64,000 nucleotides of DNA from Ralstonia wenshanensis (GCF_021173085.1 NZ_CP076412.1:868001-932000); one strand, 5' to 3'; counted from the first letter of the stretch, positions 35,154 through 43,525 are shown. The notes: generated from the letters alone by a model not told the origin. Program-made: numbers and translations.

Positions 35154-36173
35154 TTATTTCGGTAGTCCGCCGACTGTGATGGCCGCAAGGCCGATTGCAC
35201 TGCGTGAATCCACGCCCACCTTTCTCATGATGTGCCCCACATGGGTGCGTACCGTCCAGTAACTGATGTTCAGGGCCAGGGCGATCTGTTTGTCTGACAT
35301 GCCCTTGAGCATCAGGTGGCAGACTTCGCCTTCGCGTGCAGTCACGCCAAACCGCTGCTGGAACCACGCAGACGACCCCACCACCCGCGCGATCAGGTGA
35401 ACCCGATACACCGGCGCGGCGCAGCTGTCCTCACCCGGCCGCTCCACGCAAAACTCGAAGCCGTTCCACTGCGCGTCGCGCGATCCGTTGGCGACTGCAG
35501 CCAATTCGACATAGAGCGCATCACGCTCCTCACTGCTGACGCCGGCCATGATGGCGCGGGCCTTTGCGTTCGGCTGGGGTGGCGACGTGCCGTTCAGCTC
35601 AAACGTGGGCACGTGCATCTCGGTATCGGCGCCGACTTCCTCCGACTCCTGAATCACGCGAAGCTGCTGGGCATTCAGCAGATGCGGCTTCAGGAGGTTG
35701 AGCAGCAAGATCTCTCGCTCGCCGAAACGCTTTTTTGGGTCACTGGTGCTGAATCGATAGTCCAGCAGCATCCCGTTGGCGTAGGGCAGGCGCAGGCTGA
35801 CGCCCGGATACGCCTGATGCCGGCAGAGATAGTCGGTGAAGTACTCCGACCGGCTCCATTCCGCGCGGGAGATCTTCCGCTCGATCACCACGGGTTCAAA
35901 GCTGTCTTGGAGCAGCTCCGCGATCGGATCGAGCGCATGGAAATAGTGTCGATACTCCGCGCGCATGCCCTGGTCCCGGCCCCACAAGGCGCTGGAATGT
36001 GGATGGTGGGCACCGCCCGGCCACCAGAACAACTGCGCCATGAGATCGACATGCAGCAGCGACCCGAGCTTTTGGATCAGCTCGGGGCGTTCGACAAGGC
36101 TGCCGCTCGAGGGCTCATGAAGACGCCCCGTGATATCGAGCAGTGCGCGCAATTCTGCAGTGGAAAGATCCAT
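35154..36173 (-). CDS. LuxR-family transcriptional regulator
   Basis: Encodes 339 aa (ATG at 36173; a TTG one codon upstream is possible). The N-terminal 220 residues are a sensor region without a recognised domain (LLDITGRLHEP...FWWPGGAHHPHSSALWGRDQ). The C-terminal LuxR HTH is clear: FGVTAREGEVCHLMLKGMSDKQIALALNISYWTVRTHVGHIMRKVGVDSRSAIGLAAI. The acyl-homoserine-lactone pocket residues are not evident, so the signal is unknown. It is convergent with the Lrp-type regulator gene. Confidence 0.85.
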   Translation of the reverse strand: MDLSTAELRALLDITGRLHEPSSGSLVERPELIQKLGSLLHVDLMAQLFWWPGGAHHPHSSALWGRDQGMRAEYRHYFHALDPIAELLQDSFEPVVIERKISRAEWSRSEYFTDYLCRHQAYPGVSLRLPYANGMLLDYRFSTSDPKKRFGEREILLLNLLKPHLLNAQQLRVIQESEEVGADTEMHVPTFELNGTSPPQPNAKARAIMAGVSSEERDALYVELAAVANGSRDAQWNGFEFCVERPGEDSCAAPVYRVHLIARVVGSSAWFQQRFGVTAREGEVCHLMLKGMSDKQIALALNISYWTVRTHVGHIMRKVGVDSRSAIGLAAITVGGLPK

Positions 36174-36379
36174 CAATGGCTTGGCCGGCCTACTACCGGG
36201 TGCTGAGTCTGGGAATTCGGTGTGGTGATCTGGTCACGCGTGTCAGCACCAATACAAATAAGACTATCGGCATAACGGCGCTGGGCTATAGCCGGTGCAC
36301 CTTAGTGGTGCCGAGCGCTGCTGATTTCTGGTCAAAGCAGGATTTGGCCCACCCCGCGTAACGCACCCGCCCCGCACTG

Positions 36380-36403
36380 ACCATCGCTATCCATAGCGAT
36401 GGT
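36380..36403. promoter_or_regulatory. 24-bp perfect palindrome
   Basis: ACCATCGCTAT and ATAGCGATGGT (36380-36390, 36393-36403) are exact inverted copies around CC. It lies in the 344-bp region between the two LuxR-type genes, 115 bases before the plus-strand one. Size and symmetry resemble lux-type boxes, so a LuxR-family protein encoded next to it is the leading candidate ligand. The rest of the intergenic region shows nothing else notable. Confidence 0.6.
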
Positions 36404-36517
36404 TGCCGGCCGCCCGATTTTGCGATAGTGCGCCTGCGGAGGACTGTCTGTTGGCTTTGAACCGGCACCCCGCGGCCTTAACCGAAGTTGCATCGTGCTT
36501 TTCTGGGGGGAACCCGC

Positions 36518-36991
36518 ATGCCAGCGCCACTACTATCGTCGACCAGCCTGCCGGACTTATACCGCACCAGCCTTCCATCAACCGCCATGGTTGCGCGTTG
36601 GGACGCGGCGCCCGCACCGCTGGCCGTCATATTTCTGGACACCTCGCTACTGAACGACTCCACCTGGCTGCCATCGCAGACCACGTTGCAGCCGATGGCG
36701 CTGAAAGACGTGCAGCAGATGCTGAACGGCGCATTGCAACCGCCCGTGCCGGCCGGCGGCGTGGGTGCTGACACATTGCTCGTCCATGCGGAGCCCAGGC
36801 CCCTTACGCGCCGCCAACACGACATTCTTCAAGAGGTGGTTTGCGGCCGCTCGAACTCTGAGATTGCGGAACGACTGCATATCAGCGTCGAAACCGTCAA
36901 AACCCACATGCGCCAACTGCTTGCGCGGCTGGGTGCGCGAAACCGCACGGAACTGGCGACGATTTATCAACGCAGCCAACAGGTGAGCTAA
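36518..36991 (+). CDS. Small LuxR-type helix-turn-helix protein
   Basis: Encodes 157 aa from the ATG at 36518, preceded by GGGGGGAAC. The C-terminal 65 residues are a LuxR HTH (PRPLTRRQHDILQEVVCGRSNSEIAERLHISVETVKTHMRQLLARLGARNRTELATIYQ). The N-terminal 90 residues have no recognised domain and no receiver Asp pattern. It may be a constitutive or partner-controlled regulator. The palindrome at 36380-36403 lies in its promoter region. Confidence 0.75.
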   Translation: MPAPLLSSTSLPDLYRTSLPSTAMVARWDAAPAPLAVIFLDTSLLNDSTWLPSQTTLQPMALKDVQQMLNGALQPPVPAGGVGADTLLVHAEPRPLTRRQHDILQEVVCGRSNSEIAERLHISVETVKTHMRQLLARLGARNRTELATIYQRSQQVS

Positions 36992-37015
36992 GCGGGGCAT
37001 CTAACGGCGCACCGG

Positions 37016-37307
37016 GTTCTGAACTCCACCTTCCGAGCTCCGAGCTCGGCGTGTCGAGTTCTGAACCCCACCTTCCGAGCTCCGAGCTCCGCGTGTCGAG
37101 TTCTGAACTCCATCTTCCGAGCTCTGAGCTCGGCGCGTCGAGTTCTGAACTCCATCTTCCGAGCTCCGAGCTCGGCGTGTCGAGTTCTGAACTCCATCTT
37201 CCGAGCTCCGAGCTCGGCGTGTCGAGTTCTGAACTCCATCTTCCGAGCTCCGAGCTCGGCGTGTCGAGCTCTGAACTCCACCTTCCGAGCTCTGAGCTCG
37301 GCGCTCG
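37016..37307. repeat. Array of seven 42-bp tandem repeats
   Basis: Seven copies of a 42-bp unit start near 37016, 37057, 37099, 37141, 37183, 37225 and 37267. Each contains the palindrome GAGTTCTGAACTC, then CATCTTCCGAGCTCCGAGCT and CGGCGTGTC. Copies differ by a few substitutions, with the outer ones most diverged. Because 42 is a multiple of three and stops are absent, several frames on both strands stay open as 14-residue repeats (for example SSELHLPSSELGVS), but none has a start, ribosome site or codon pattern that argues for translation. Degenerate GCTCGG-containing sequence continues to about 37,560. Confidence 0.85.
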
Positions 37308-37610
37308 GCTCTCAAAGCTCCGATGTATCGGACCTTGGACAGCGGCGCTCCGCCCTCTGTGGGCGGCATTCGACAGTTTTAGCTCGGCAGTCGACCCTCT
37401 AACCTCGGCACGCGAGTGTTTGAGCTCGAAATTTTGAATGTCTGAGAGCGGCGCTTGGGTGTTGGCGCTCGGCGTATGGGCCTCGGACCGTGGCGGTCGG
37501 GCCTTTGAGTGTCGTGCTCGGCCTGCTGGGCTCGGCACATAAAGGGTTGGGCGTTGCGCCCGACGCTAGCGCCCCCGCCCGTCGCGGGTTCGCCTGTACT
37601 GCTGTTTTAG

Positions 37611-37892
37611 TTATTTCTTCTTGCGGTTCACGCGGTCCAGCACTTGCAGCACTTCCCACCGGTACAGGTCAACTGTCACGCCATCGAGCGTGGTCAGCAT
37701 GTAGGCCCCAATCGCGTCCATAAACCCGGCCTGGTAATCGAGGGCCTTGTCCTTGACTTGGAACTGAAGCTCAAAGCGCAGCGTATGCGGCTCGAACTGC
37801 CGGTGCATCTTCATGTGCATCTGCGTGCGCCGCAGATAATCCCGCGCGCTCAGGGCGCCTTGTGCATACAGGATGTTGGTCTCAAGGCTCAT
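37611..37892 (-). CDS. Small unknown protein, possibly of phage origin
   Basis: Encodes 93 aa (MSLETNILYAQGALSARDYLRRTQMHMKMHRQFEPHTLRFELQFQVKDKALDYQAGFMDAIGAYMLTTLDGVTVDLYRWEVLQVLDRVNRKKK). The ATG at 37892 has a strong GGAGG 7 bases upstream, favouring real translation. I do not recognise the family. Its position between the repeat array and the structured inverted repeat at 38059-38195, with no housekeeping neighbours, suggests a remnant of a small mobile element such as a filamentous phage, but no other phage gene is visible. Confidence 0.5.
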   Translation of the reverse strand: MSLETNILYAQGALSARDYLRRTQMHMKMHRQFEPHTLRFELQFQVKDKALDYQAGFMDAIGAYMLTTLDGVTVDLYRWEVLQVLDRVNRKKK

Positions 37893-38058
37893 CGGGCACC
37901 TCCGGACGGAGGACGTTGCGCGATGCAGGTGGAACAGCAATTTGCGGGGCGATGCCCGCGTGGGATGGGTACGGCTTGGGTCGGTTGATCCATTGTCTTG
38001 CCTCTGGTTGAGTGAGGAGCCACCCACCTGGGAGGGTGGGCGGGCACACGACAAGGTC

Positions 38059-38195
38059 TGCAATACCGATTGTGACTACCAAGAACCGGCAGGGTCGAAA
38101 CCCTCCCTGCCGAGGCCCGCCCGCGAGCGGACGAACGACAGCAGCCGCGAAAACTGAAGGCGTTTTCGCGGGGTAGTCACAAATTCGGGATTGCA
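38059..38195. repeat. 137-bp nested inverted repeat with two inner hairpins
   Basis: The outer arms TGCAATACCGA-TTGTGACTACC (38059-38080) and GGTAGTCACAA-a-TTCGGGATTGCA (38172-38195) pair over about 21 of 22 bases with one bulge. Inside are GGCAGGG/CCCTGCC (38088-38111) and CCGCGAAAAC/GTTTTCGCGG (38145-38171). The whole folds into a closed stem with two hairpins. It sits between a small unknown gene and the end of the three-gene operon, both transcribed leftward. It could be a phage replication or packaging region, or a structured RNA. Confidence 0.6.
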
Positions 38196-38283
38196 GTCCC
38201 GGCTGCGCTTGTTGGCGCAGCGGGGGGAGTTTAGCGGGTGCGCGTGTACCGGGGCAAGGCGTGCGAAGCGGTAGCAACCCAGT

Positions 38284-38967
38284 TCAACTTTTTTCCAATT
38301 GTTGAACCAGCGATTTGCGTACCGTAGCCAAAATGTCAGTCGCAGCATCGGCATCGATACGAGCCGTTCCAGAACTCGACAGAACAATCGTTGCTTTATG
38401 TGTTCCGATGAGCCTCAGTTGGACCTTTTCGATGACGTGTCGTCGCTCTTCTATAAGGTCTTTGCTAGCGACCAACACGTCGGATGAGCCTCTGACCAGC
38501 ATCTTGGCTACGATGCCCGGAGCTAACTCAACAGAACCCACCTGCAACGAGTCGACCATGCCCGTGATATTCAAGTTCCGTTGCAAATTCCGCGCCCAAA
38601 CCAAGGTGTCAATGGTCAGCGGGCTTATTGCAAGCCCAAAATCTGTGACCTCTGACAAGCGGCTAATCATGGCTTGAACAGCTCTCGGCGCATCAATAAG
38701 TTCCAGGCCAGGCCCATCGACAGATGCGCGAAACTCGCATTGTTTGTATTCAATACGATGGAACGAAAGTTCTTTTCCGAAGGGATCAGTTACTTTATCG
38801 TCATATTCGACACGCTCGATAAATCTCGCTTCAATATAATCGTCCCGAACACGATCGATTACAAAACCTTCTGACAGTCCATCCTCGAAACTTCTCGCTT
38901 TCAAGCGCTTTGCAAGAACTCTCATTGATACCGGCCACTTCGCTTTTAACCACCGGTAGCGCTTCAT
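38284..38967 (-). CDS. Unknown protein, third gene of candidate defence operon
   Basis: Encodes 227 aa. No membrane segments or recognised motifs are visible; the protein is mixed alpha/beta (FVIDRVRDDYIEARFIERVEYDDKVTDPFGKELSFHRIEYKQCEFRASV; VAKMLVRGSSDVLVASKDLIEERRHVIEKVQLRLIGTHKATIVLSSSGTARIDADAATDILATVRKSLVQQLEK). Its ATG overlaps the stop of the preceding gene by four bases (ATGA), so it is translationally coupled. Base composition is more AT-rich than the backbone genes, which suggests acquisition. I cannot assign a function. Confidence 0.6.
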   Translation of the reverse strand: MKRYRWLKAKWPVSMRVLAKRLKARSFEDGLSEGFVIDRVRDDYIEARFIERVEYDDKVTDPFGKELSFHRIEYKQCEFRASVDGPGLELIDAPRAVQAMISRLSEVTDFGLAISPLTIDTLVWARNLQRNLNITGMVDSLQVGSVELAPGIVAKMLVRGSSDVLVASKDLIEERRHVIEKVQLRLIGTHKATIVLSSSGTARIDADAATDILATVRKSLVQQLEKS

Positions 38968-40079
38968 TGCCCTGCCTCCTCAGCGACGACCGGCGACGCC
39001 TCCGTCAAGAGTTGCGCCAGCACTTTTCGTGCTGTCTCCTCGATCATGGTCAGCAGCTGGGCCTTCTCTGCATCCTCCACATGTCGAAGGTTCTTTGTAT
39101 AAGCCCCATGTTTCAATCGTAGTGCTCCACGAACTGAATAACGAAACCCCTTCGCTGCTTGGCGATCCTCAAACCCCGCATCAAATTCCACCATGGAGTA
39201 AGGGTCTACCGACTGGCGAGCCCTCCAGGTGATCGAAGTAATAAAGAACCCTTTTTCCTTCAACTCTTGGTACATCTCAGATGCAACAAGATTTTCTCCT
39301 GATAACGCGACGTTCTCTACAACACCAAGCATTTTATCAGCAGCGTCTTCAATCTCATCATCCTCAATATCGATCCCATCTTCTTGATCACGACCAGCAT
39401 AAGCTACCCGGAGTCGCGAAACGTTCTCAAGCGGAAACTGAGGAAGTTGAGATATAAGCCGAGTGAAGAATGCCGTTCTATCCTCGGGGGAAGAGAGTCC
39501 CGTCAGCTCAATCTCATTAACTCTAACGTCCTTCCTTTTTTTCGCCTCAATCCTAGACTTCAAATTTTGGACAATTGCCCGAGCCTTCTCAGTAGCAGGT
39601 AGCCGCAACTCCGTACGACCGTCCTTATTTATAAATTCAATTGTTGCATCCCGATCCTGCCGCTGAAGGAGCCGAGTTTTTGAATAATCGAACTCCGAAT
39701 ACTCAACGCTCATTACGAATCCGTTGGCTCCGCGCTGATGATGCCTCACTCGCTCCTGCACCTCATCTCTCTGATATTCGTCGACTATTTCTTTAAGCTC
39801 GGCAGGGGTCACACTCACATCTATACTTATCGTTGACGTTTTCTCAGATCTTTTTGATGACTCACGACGCTCGATGATTCCGCAGACATCCGAATAATCG
39901 TGAATCAGCATTGAAAGACGTTCCACAAGCGTTTCACGCTCCTCGTGGGGCGAGCAAAATATCCCTCTATCTCGCATGAGTTCATGCAGGACACTTTCCG
40001 TAATCCTTTGCTTCGCAGAAAGCAGAAGATCCCTTATTTCTCGGTTAGTCGCATAGTACATCTGGCCCAATTCACGCAT
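38964..40079 (-). CDS. Unknown protein, second gene of candidate defence operon
   Basis: Encodes 371 aa from the ATG at 40079, which overlaps the end of the first gene by 8 bases; a TTG at 40091 would add four residues. An N-terminal helical region (QMYYATNREIRDLLLSAKQRITESVLHELMRDRGIFCSPHEERETLVERLSMLIHDYSDV) resembles a small DNA-binding or SAP-like module; a charged middle and beta-rich C-terminal part follow (GFFITSITWRARQSVDPYSMVEFDAGFEDR). No known catalytic motif is evident. The helical start reminded me of the GAPS4b-type defence proteins, a weak impression from memory only. Confidence 0.6.
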   Translation of the reverse strand: MRELGQMYYATNREIRDLLLSAKQRITESVLHELMRDRGIFCSPHEERETLVERLSMLIHDYSDVCGIIERRESSKRSEKTSTISIDVSVTPAELKEIVDEYQRDEVQERVRHHQRGANGFVMSVEYSEFDYSKTRLLQRQDRDATIEFINKDGRTELRLPATEKARAIVQNLKSRIEAKKRKDVRVNEIELTGLSSPEDRTAFFTRLISQLPQFPLENVSRLRVAYAGRDQEDGIDIEDDEIEDAADKMLGVVENVALSGENLVASEMYQELKEKGFFITSITWRARQSVDPYSMVEFDAGFEDRQAAKGFRYSVRGALRLKHGAYTKNLRHVEDAEKAQLLTMIEETARKVLAQLLTEASPVVAEEAGQ

Positions 40080-41070
40080 AATCCATCCCAATATCTATGG
40101 AAGAGAAATCGGTAATAATCTGCGTCATCTTTGCGTACTTTATCTCTTTTATTTTTCGCGCAAGCTCCGTAGCTTCCGCCCCATCACTCAAACTTTCGAT
40201 ATAGCGCTGCTGAGCACGTTGGAAGCGAGCTGATGCCGCCGCATCGCCCTCTAACATTCGCACATCTATTTTTTCCGCCTCATCAAGAACCTGGTAATGA
40301 CGCAGATAGTCCAGAAGATAAATAAACTCTTCTTCAGTTTCCCCTGTACGTCGATAGTAGATTATGAAGCCCCTCTGGCTATGATTTGGGCCGTGCTTGT
40401 ATTCAAGCACGATCCATGGCGACGTGAGCATTTCCAGAGTTGCAGCGCGAGCCCTATCCGACTGCAGATTTGCTCGCCCATCAAGCTGTGGATAAAAGTA
40501 CTTGCAATATTGAGGTAATGGGAGTCGAGTTCCGGCTGCAGCCCCTCTCAATTGGCGTATGTCATATCGAACATTGTCTAGCCAAAAAATATCAGCGGGT
40601 CCGAAGACGAAGAGTCGTGATCCTTTCGCGAGCGGCAATCGATCTTCTTTTATGGAACTCAGATGCGCGGAGAAGTCTTTCTCATAGCCACCATCGTGGT
40701 TATAAACGAACAGGAGACCGCAAACATCTGGAGTAACGTTACCGTGCATATACAAATCCCGCCAAGTGTCGCTCCTCTCTGCGCACGCCACCTGCTTGGC
40801 AAGACTTTCTATAGCCCCATGGACAGTACTGGCTGTGATTGTTTTCTTGGCATAACTTTTCAGATCACAATGAACAAAAGTTCGCCTCAGTGAGTAAGGT
40901 TCGTCGTAGTAGAAAACAACGTCTGCAGGATGCGTTTGCACGTCGTGGCCATCTGGATCCTCACATGGCCAATTCTGATCTTCAGGACCAACTTTTTCCC
41001 AAAAAAACTCCGAAAACACTTCCTCCGATAGCTTTACCGCCATCTGAGCTATCTTGCTCGTTTCTGCCAC
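40072..41070 (-). CDS. Putative PD-(D/E)xK nuclease-like protein, first gene of candidate defence operon
   Basis: Encodes 332 aa. Near the N-terminus SEEVFSEFFWEKVGPEDQNWPCEDPDGHDVQTHPADVVFYYDEPYSLRRTFVHCDLKSYAKKTIT shows an acidic residue followed by a beta hairpin and (C)DLK, the order found at PD-(D/E)xK nuclease active sites (Glu 17, Asp 50 region, Asp-Leu-Lys near 72-74). The rest has no recognised domain (LAKGSRLFVFGPADIFWLDNVRYDIRQLRGA; WIVLEYKHGPNHSQRGFIIYYRRTGETEEEF). The following two genes overlap its end. An Mrr-like endonuclease gene is 111 bp upstream. Phage defence is an inference from the nuclease motif, gene overlap, composition and neighbours. Confidence 0.6.
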   Translation of the reverse strand: MAETSKIAQMAVKLSEEVFSEFFWEKVGPEDQNWPCEDPDGHDVQTHPADVVFYYDEPYSLRRTFVHCDLKSYAKKTITASTVHGAIESLAKQVACAERSDTWRDLYMHGNVTPDVCGLLFVYNHDGGYEKDFSAHLSSIKEDRLPLAKGSRLFVFGPADIFWLDNVRYDIRQLRGAAAGTRLPLPQYCKYFYPQLDGRANLQSDRARAATLEMLTSPWIVLEYKHGPNHSQRGFIIYYRRTGETEEEFIYLLDYLRHYQVLDEAEKIDVRMLEGDAAASARFQRAQQRYIESLSDGAEATELARKIKEIKYAKMTQIITDFSSIDIGMDYA

Positions 41071-41181
41071 GACAACTCCTCGGTTCTCTGTAACTAAATT
41101 GGCATCGATTAGTCGCTACGCAGTGCAGCTTTTCCACCTGTTCGCAATCATTGACTGCGTGATTGGCCTAAGCAGAACCAA

Positions 41182-42165
41182 CTACATCGCCCGCCCCATC
41201 TGCAACGTATACCGACACCCCTTCCAGTAATTGCTACACCCCCAAAACGCCCCGCTCTTCCCATTCCGCGCCACCAGCTTCACCCCACACGCCGGGCACG
41301 AGGGCGTCCGGTAATCCCCCTCAAACACCTTCGCCAGCAGCGCGGCCTGCTTGTCTTCGGCCAGCGCGCGAATGCGCTCCCGCACCGCCGGCCCGTCCAA
41401 TAGCTGGATACCGGCAAGCTCTGAAAACTCCTGCACCGGGTTGCCGACATAACCGGACAAAGACCAGAACACGCCCCGCTTGACCTTGTGCGCCAGCATG
41501 GAGCCGCCCAGCGCCCGCACCTGTTCCACCTTTACGGGCTTGGACCACGCCTTGCACTGGACCACCGCCACGGGCGCATCCAGGCCGGCCTTGTACAGCG
41601 TGGCGTCAATGCCGCCGTCCGGGCCGTGCGGCACGGTCTTCACGGCAAACCCCATCTGCTCGTAGTACTGCACGCACAGCAGCTCAAACCGCTTCCACTC
41701 AAGCGACTGGATGGCCTCCAGCGTCCAGCTTTGGGGCGTGGCGGGTTCTGCCGGCGTGGGGGCTTGCGTGGGCGTGGGCGTGGTGGTGTTGCGTGTGGTG
41801 TTAGGCGGATTAGGCGGGTTGGGTGTGTTGCTGCCCGCTGCGTTGCGGGCGGGCTGGGGCGGTGCCTTCGGCGGGCGGGCTCGCCCAGTCGGTTCCGTGC
41901 GCGGGGGCCCTAGCCGGGCATCGGCCTGCCGGCTGCGCTCCCGCAGGTATGACAGCACGGCAAAGAAGCCGAGCAGCAGCGCGGGCATCCAAGCCAGCCC
42001 GCGCGCCAGCATGCCGATGGCGCTCAACAGTGGGTTGGCGCCAAACGCGGCCGGGAGGATGTTGTGAAGAATCAGGTAACTGGCCGCCGAGCCAATGGCC
42101 AGCATCCACCACGGCAGCGCCAACAGCATGTCGCTGGTGGATGCTTGTTTTCTCCTCCGCCCCAT
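41182..42165 (-). CDS. Membrane-anchored Mrr-like restriction endonuclease with C4 zinc ribbon
   Basis: Encodes 327 aa. Two N-terminal transmembrane helices (ALPWWMLAIGSAASYLILHNI; LARGLAWMPALLLGFFAVLSYL) are followed by a Pro/Thr/Asn linker (about 85-140), then an Mrr_cat domain (WKRFELLCVQYYEQMGFAVKTVPHGPDGGIDATLYKAG...PVAVVQCKAW) with the catalytic D-x-n-QCK, and a C-terminal topoisomerase-type zinc ribbon (CPACGVKLVARNGKSGAFWGCSNYWKGCRY). Mrr enzymes cut modified DNA. Membrane anchoring may place it where phage DNA enters. It may or may not function with the three genes downstream. Confidence 0.85.
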   Translation of the reverse strand: MGRRRKQASTSDMLLALPWWMLAIGSAASYLILHNILPAAFGANPLLSAIGMLARGLAWMPALLLGFFAVLSYLRERSRQADARLGPPRTEPTGRARPPKAPPQPARNAAGSNTPNPPNPPNTTRNTTTPTPTQAPTPAEPATPQSWTLEAIQSLEWKRFELLCVQYYEQMGFAVKTVPHGPDGGIDATLYKAGLDAPVAVVQCKAWSKPVKVEQVRALGGSMLAHKVKRGVFWSLSGYVGNPVQEFSELAGIQLLDGPAVRERIRALAEDKQAALLAKVFEGDYRTPSCPACGVKLVARNGKSGAFWGCSNYWKGCRYTLQMGRAM

Positions 42166-42513
42166 CTACCGCCCCCGGCCTAATGCTTTTTAGATATTTA
42201 GGACTAGGCGCTTTCTCTGATAATCCGATTCAAATCAGGGCGCCGGTTTTTAATTGGGAAATAGCATAGGCGATGCATCGGGATTGCGCTGCCCCCGTTG
42301 GTGGGGTTCTGGGTGGTTTTTTGGGCGGGGGTTGATAAAGATCGAAACGGAGGGGCTGATTTATATCCCGTGAAAAACTGAATTAAGAATTGAACATATC
42401 CGGGACGCGGGGCTGGCGGCGCGCTTTCACATCTGCCATTGGCTGCGCGGCCGCTGCCACTTACCCGCGCAAATTCTCTCGGGTACGATGCGGCACCTCT
42501 TCCGCTCATCGTT

Positions 42514-42666
42514 ATGGCTACCCGCTTCCAGACCACTGAACAAGACATGGTTGCCGCGTACCGGCTGCACTACACGATGAGCCGCAAGAGGGCCGCGTGG
42601 GTATTCGGTGCGTTTGTGCTGGGGCTGGTGAGCTATCTCACGGCTCAACGCAAAACATCCCCATGA
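42514..42666 (+). CDS. Short membrane protein, possibly truncated YcxB-like
   Basis: Encodes 50 aa (MATRFQTTEQDMVAAYRLHYTMSRKRAAWVFGAFVLGLVSYLTAQRKTSP) with one transmembrane helix. The pattern resembles the first 50 residues of YcxB-type membrane proteins, which are normally about three times longer, so it may be a truncated remnant. Its stop overlaps the phosphoesterase ATG by four bases, which would couple their translation. Confidence 0.4.
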   Translation: MATRFQTTEQDMVAAYRLHYTMSRKRAAWVFGAFVLGLVSYLTAQRKTSP

Positions 42667-43409
42667 GAATCGCCGCCCTGTCCGATATTCACGGCAATCT
42701 GGCCGCGCTGGACGCCGTGCTGGAAGACATCCAAGCCCAGGGCGTCGATCTGATCGTGAACCTGGGCGATATCGCATCCGGCCCGCTGCAACCGCGCGAA
42801 ACGGTAGATCGGTTAATGGCGCTGAACCTGCCGACCATTCGCGGCAATCATGAACGGCAGGTTCTTGCTGGTGACCCCTCACGCATGGGAGCGTCGGATC
42901 AGTACGCGTTTGCGCAGTTGAGGCCGGACCAGCTCGCGTGGTTTGCGAGCCTGCCCGTGCTTCGGTACATCGAAGACGATGTCCTGCTCGTTCACGGGTC
43001 TGCCCAGCACGACCTGACTTACTTTCTGGAATCGCTTTGCGAGCAAGGATGCCGCGCAGCGACGCACGATGAAGTGCTCTCTCGCGCAGCAGATGCCGAC
43101 GCAAAGCTCGTGCTGTGCGGGCATACCCATATGCCACGTGCGATGAAGCTGGTGGACGGCCGCTTTATCGTCAACCCGGGCAGTGTCGGCCTGCAAGCCT
43201 ACAGCGATGCCTACCCCGTTGCCCACACGATTGAAACCGGCAGCCCGCATGCGCGCTATGCCATCGTGACTGAACAGGAAGGTGAATGGGCTGCGGAGTT
43301 CCGTGCGGTTGAGTACGCTTGGGACGATGCGGCGGCAATTGCGGAGCAGCGGGGCCGGTCGGATTGGGCGGTTGCGTTGCGCACGGGCAAGGTGGACCCA
43401 CGGGGTTAG
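42663..43409 (+). CDS. Metallophosphoesterase (YfcE/MJ0936-like)
   Basis: Encodes 248 aa. The calcineurin-like motifs are all present: MRIAALSDIHGNL, LIVNLGDIASGP, PTIRGNHER, DVLLVHGS and LVLCGHTHMPRAMKLVDGRFIVNPGSVG. It is a cytoplasmic dinuclear-metal phosphodiesterase or phosphatase of unknown substrate. A start at 42663 overlaps the preceding small gene (ATGA). Confidence 0.88.
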   Translation: MRIAALSDIHGNLAALDAVLEDIQAQGVDLIVNLGDIASGPLQPRETVDRLMALNLPTIRGNHERQVLAGDPSRMGASDQYAFAQLRPDQLAWFASLPVLRYIEDDVLLVHGSAQHDLTYFLESLCEQGCRAATHDEVLSRAADADAKLVLCGHTHMPRAMKLVDGRFIVNPGSVGLQAYSDAYPVAHTIETGSPHARYAIVTEQEGEWAAEFRAVEYAWDDAAAIAEQRGRSDWAVALRTGKVDPRG

Positions 43410-43496
43410 CCATGCTGAAAGCGCTAATGAAACCGTCGCCAGCGATGCCCAAGATGACGAGCGAGCAGTCGCGCATGCTCGATCGCTCATAAAAAA

Positions 43497-43525
43497 ACCC
43501 GAAAGCCGGCAACCAGCTTTCGGGT
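43497..43525 (-). terminator. Minus-strand terminator after the YopT-like effector gene
   Basis: ACCCGAAAGC (43497-43506) pairs with GCTTTCGGGT (43516-43525); on the minus strand the stem is followed by seven T (plus-strand A-run at 43491-43497). It lies 83 bases past the stop of the effector gene. Confidence 0.85.

Noticed and set aside
37016-37307. CRISPR array
   Set aside because: The units are contiguous 42-bp copies without unique spacers, and no cas genes are present.
36897-37538. Minus-strand open frame across the tandem repeats and the end of the small LuxR-type gene
   Set aside because: Open only because the 42-bp unit has no stops; it overlaps a well-supported HTH gene and lacks a ribosome site.
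38059-38195. Retron msr-msd RNA
   Set aside because: The nested repeat has the right general shape, but no reverse transcriptase is encoded anywhere near it.
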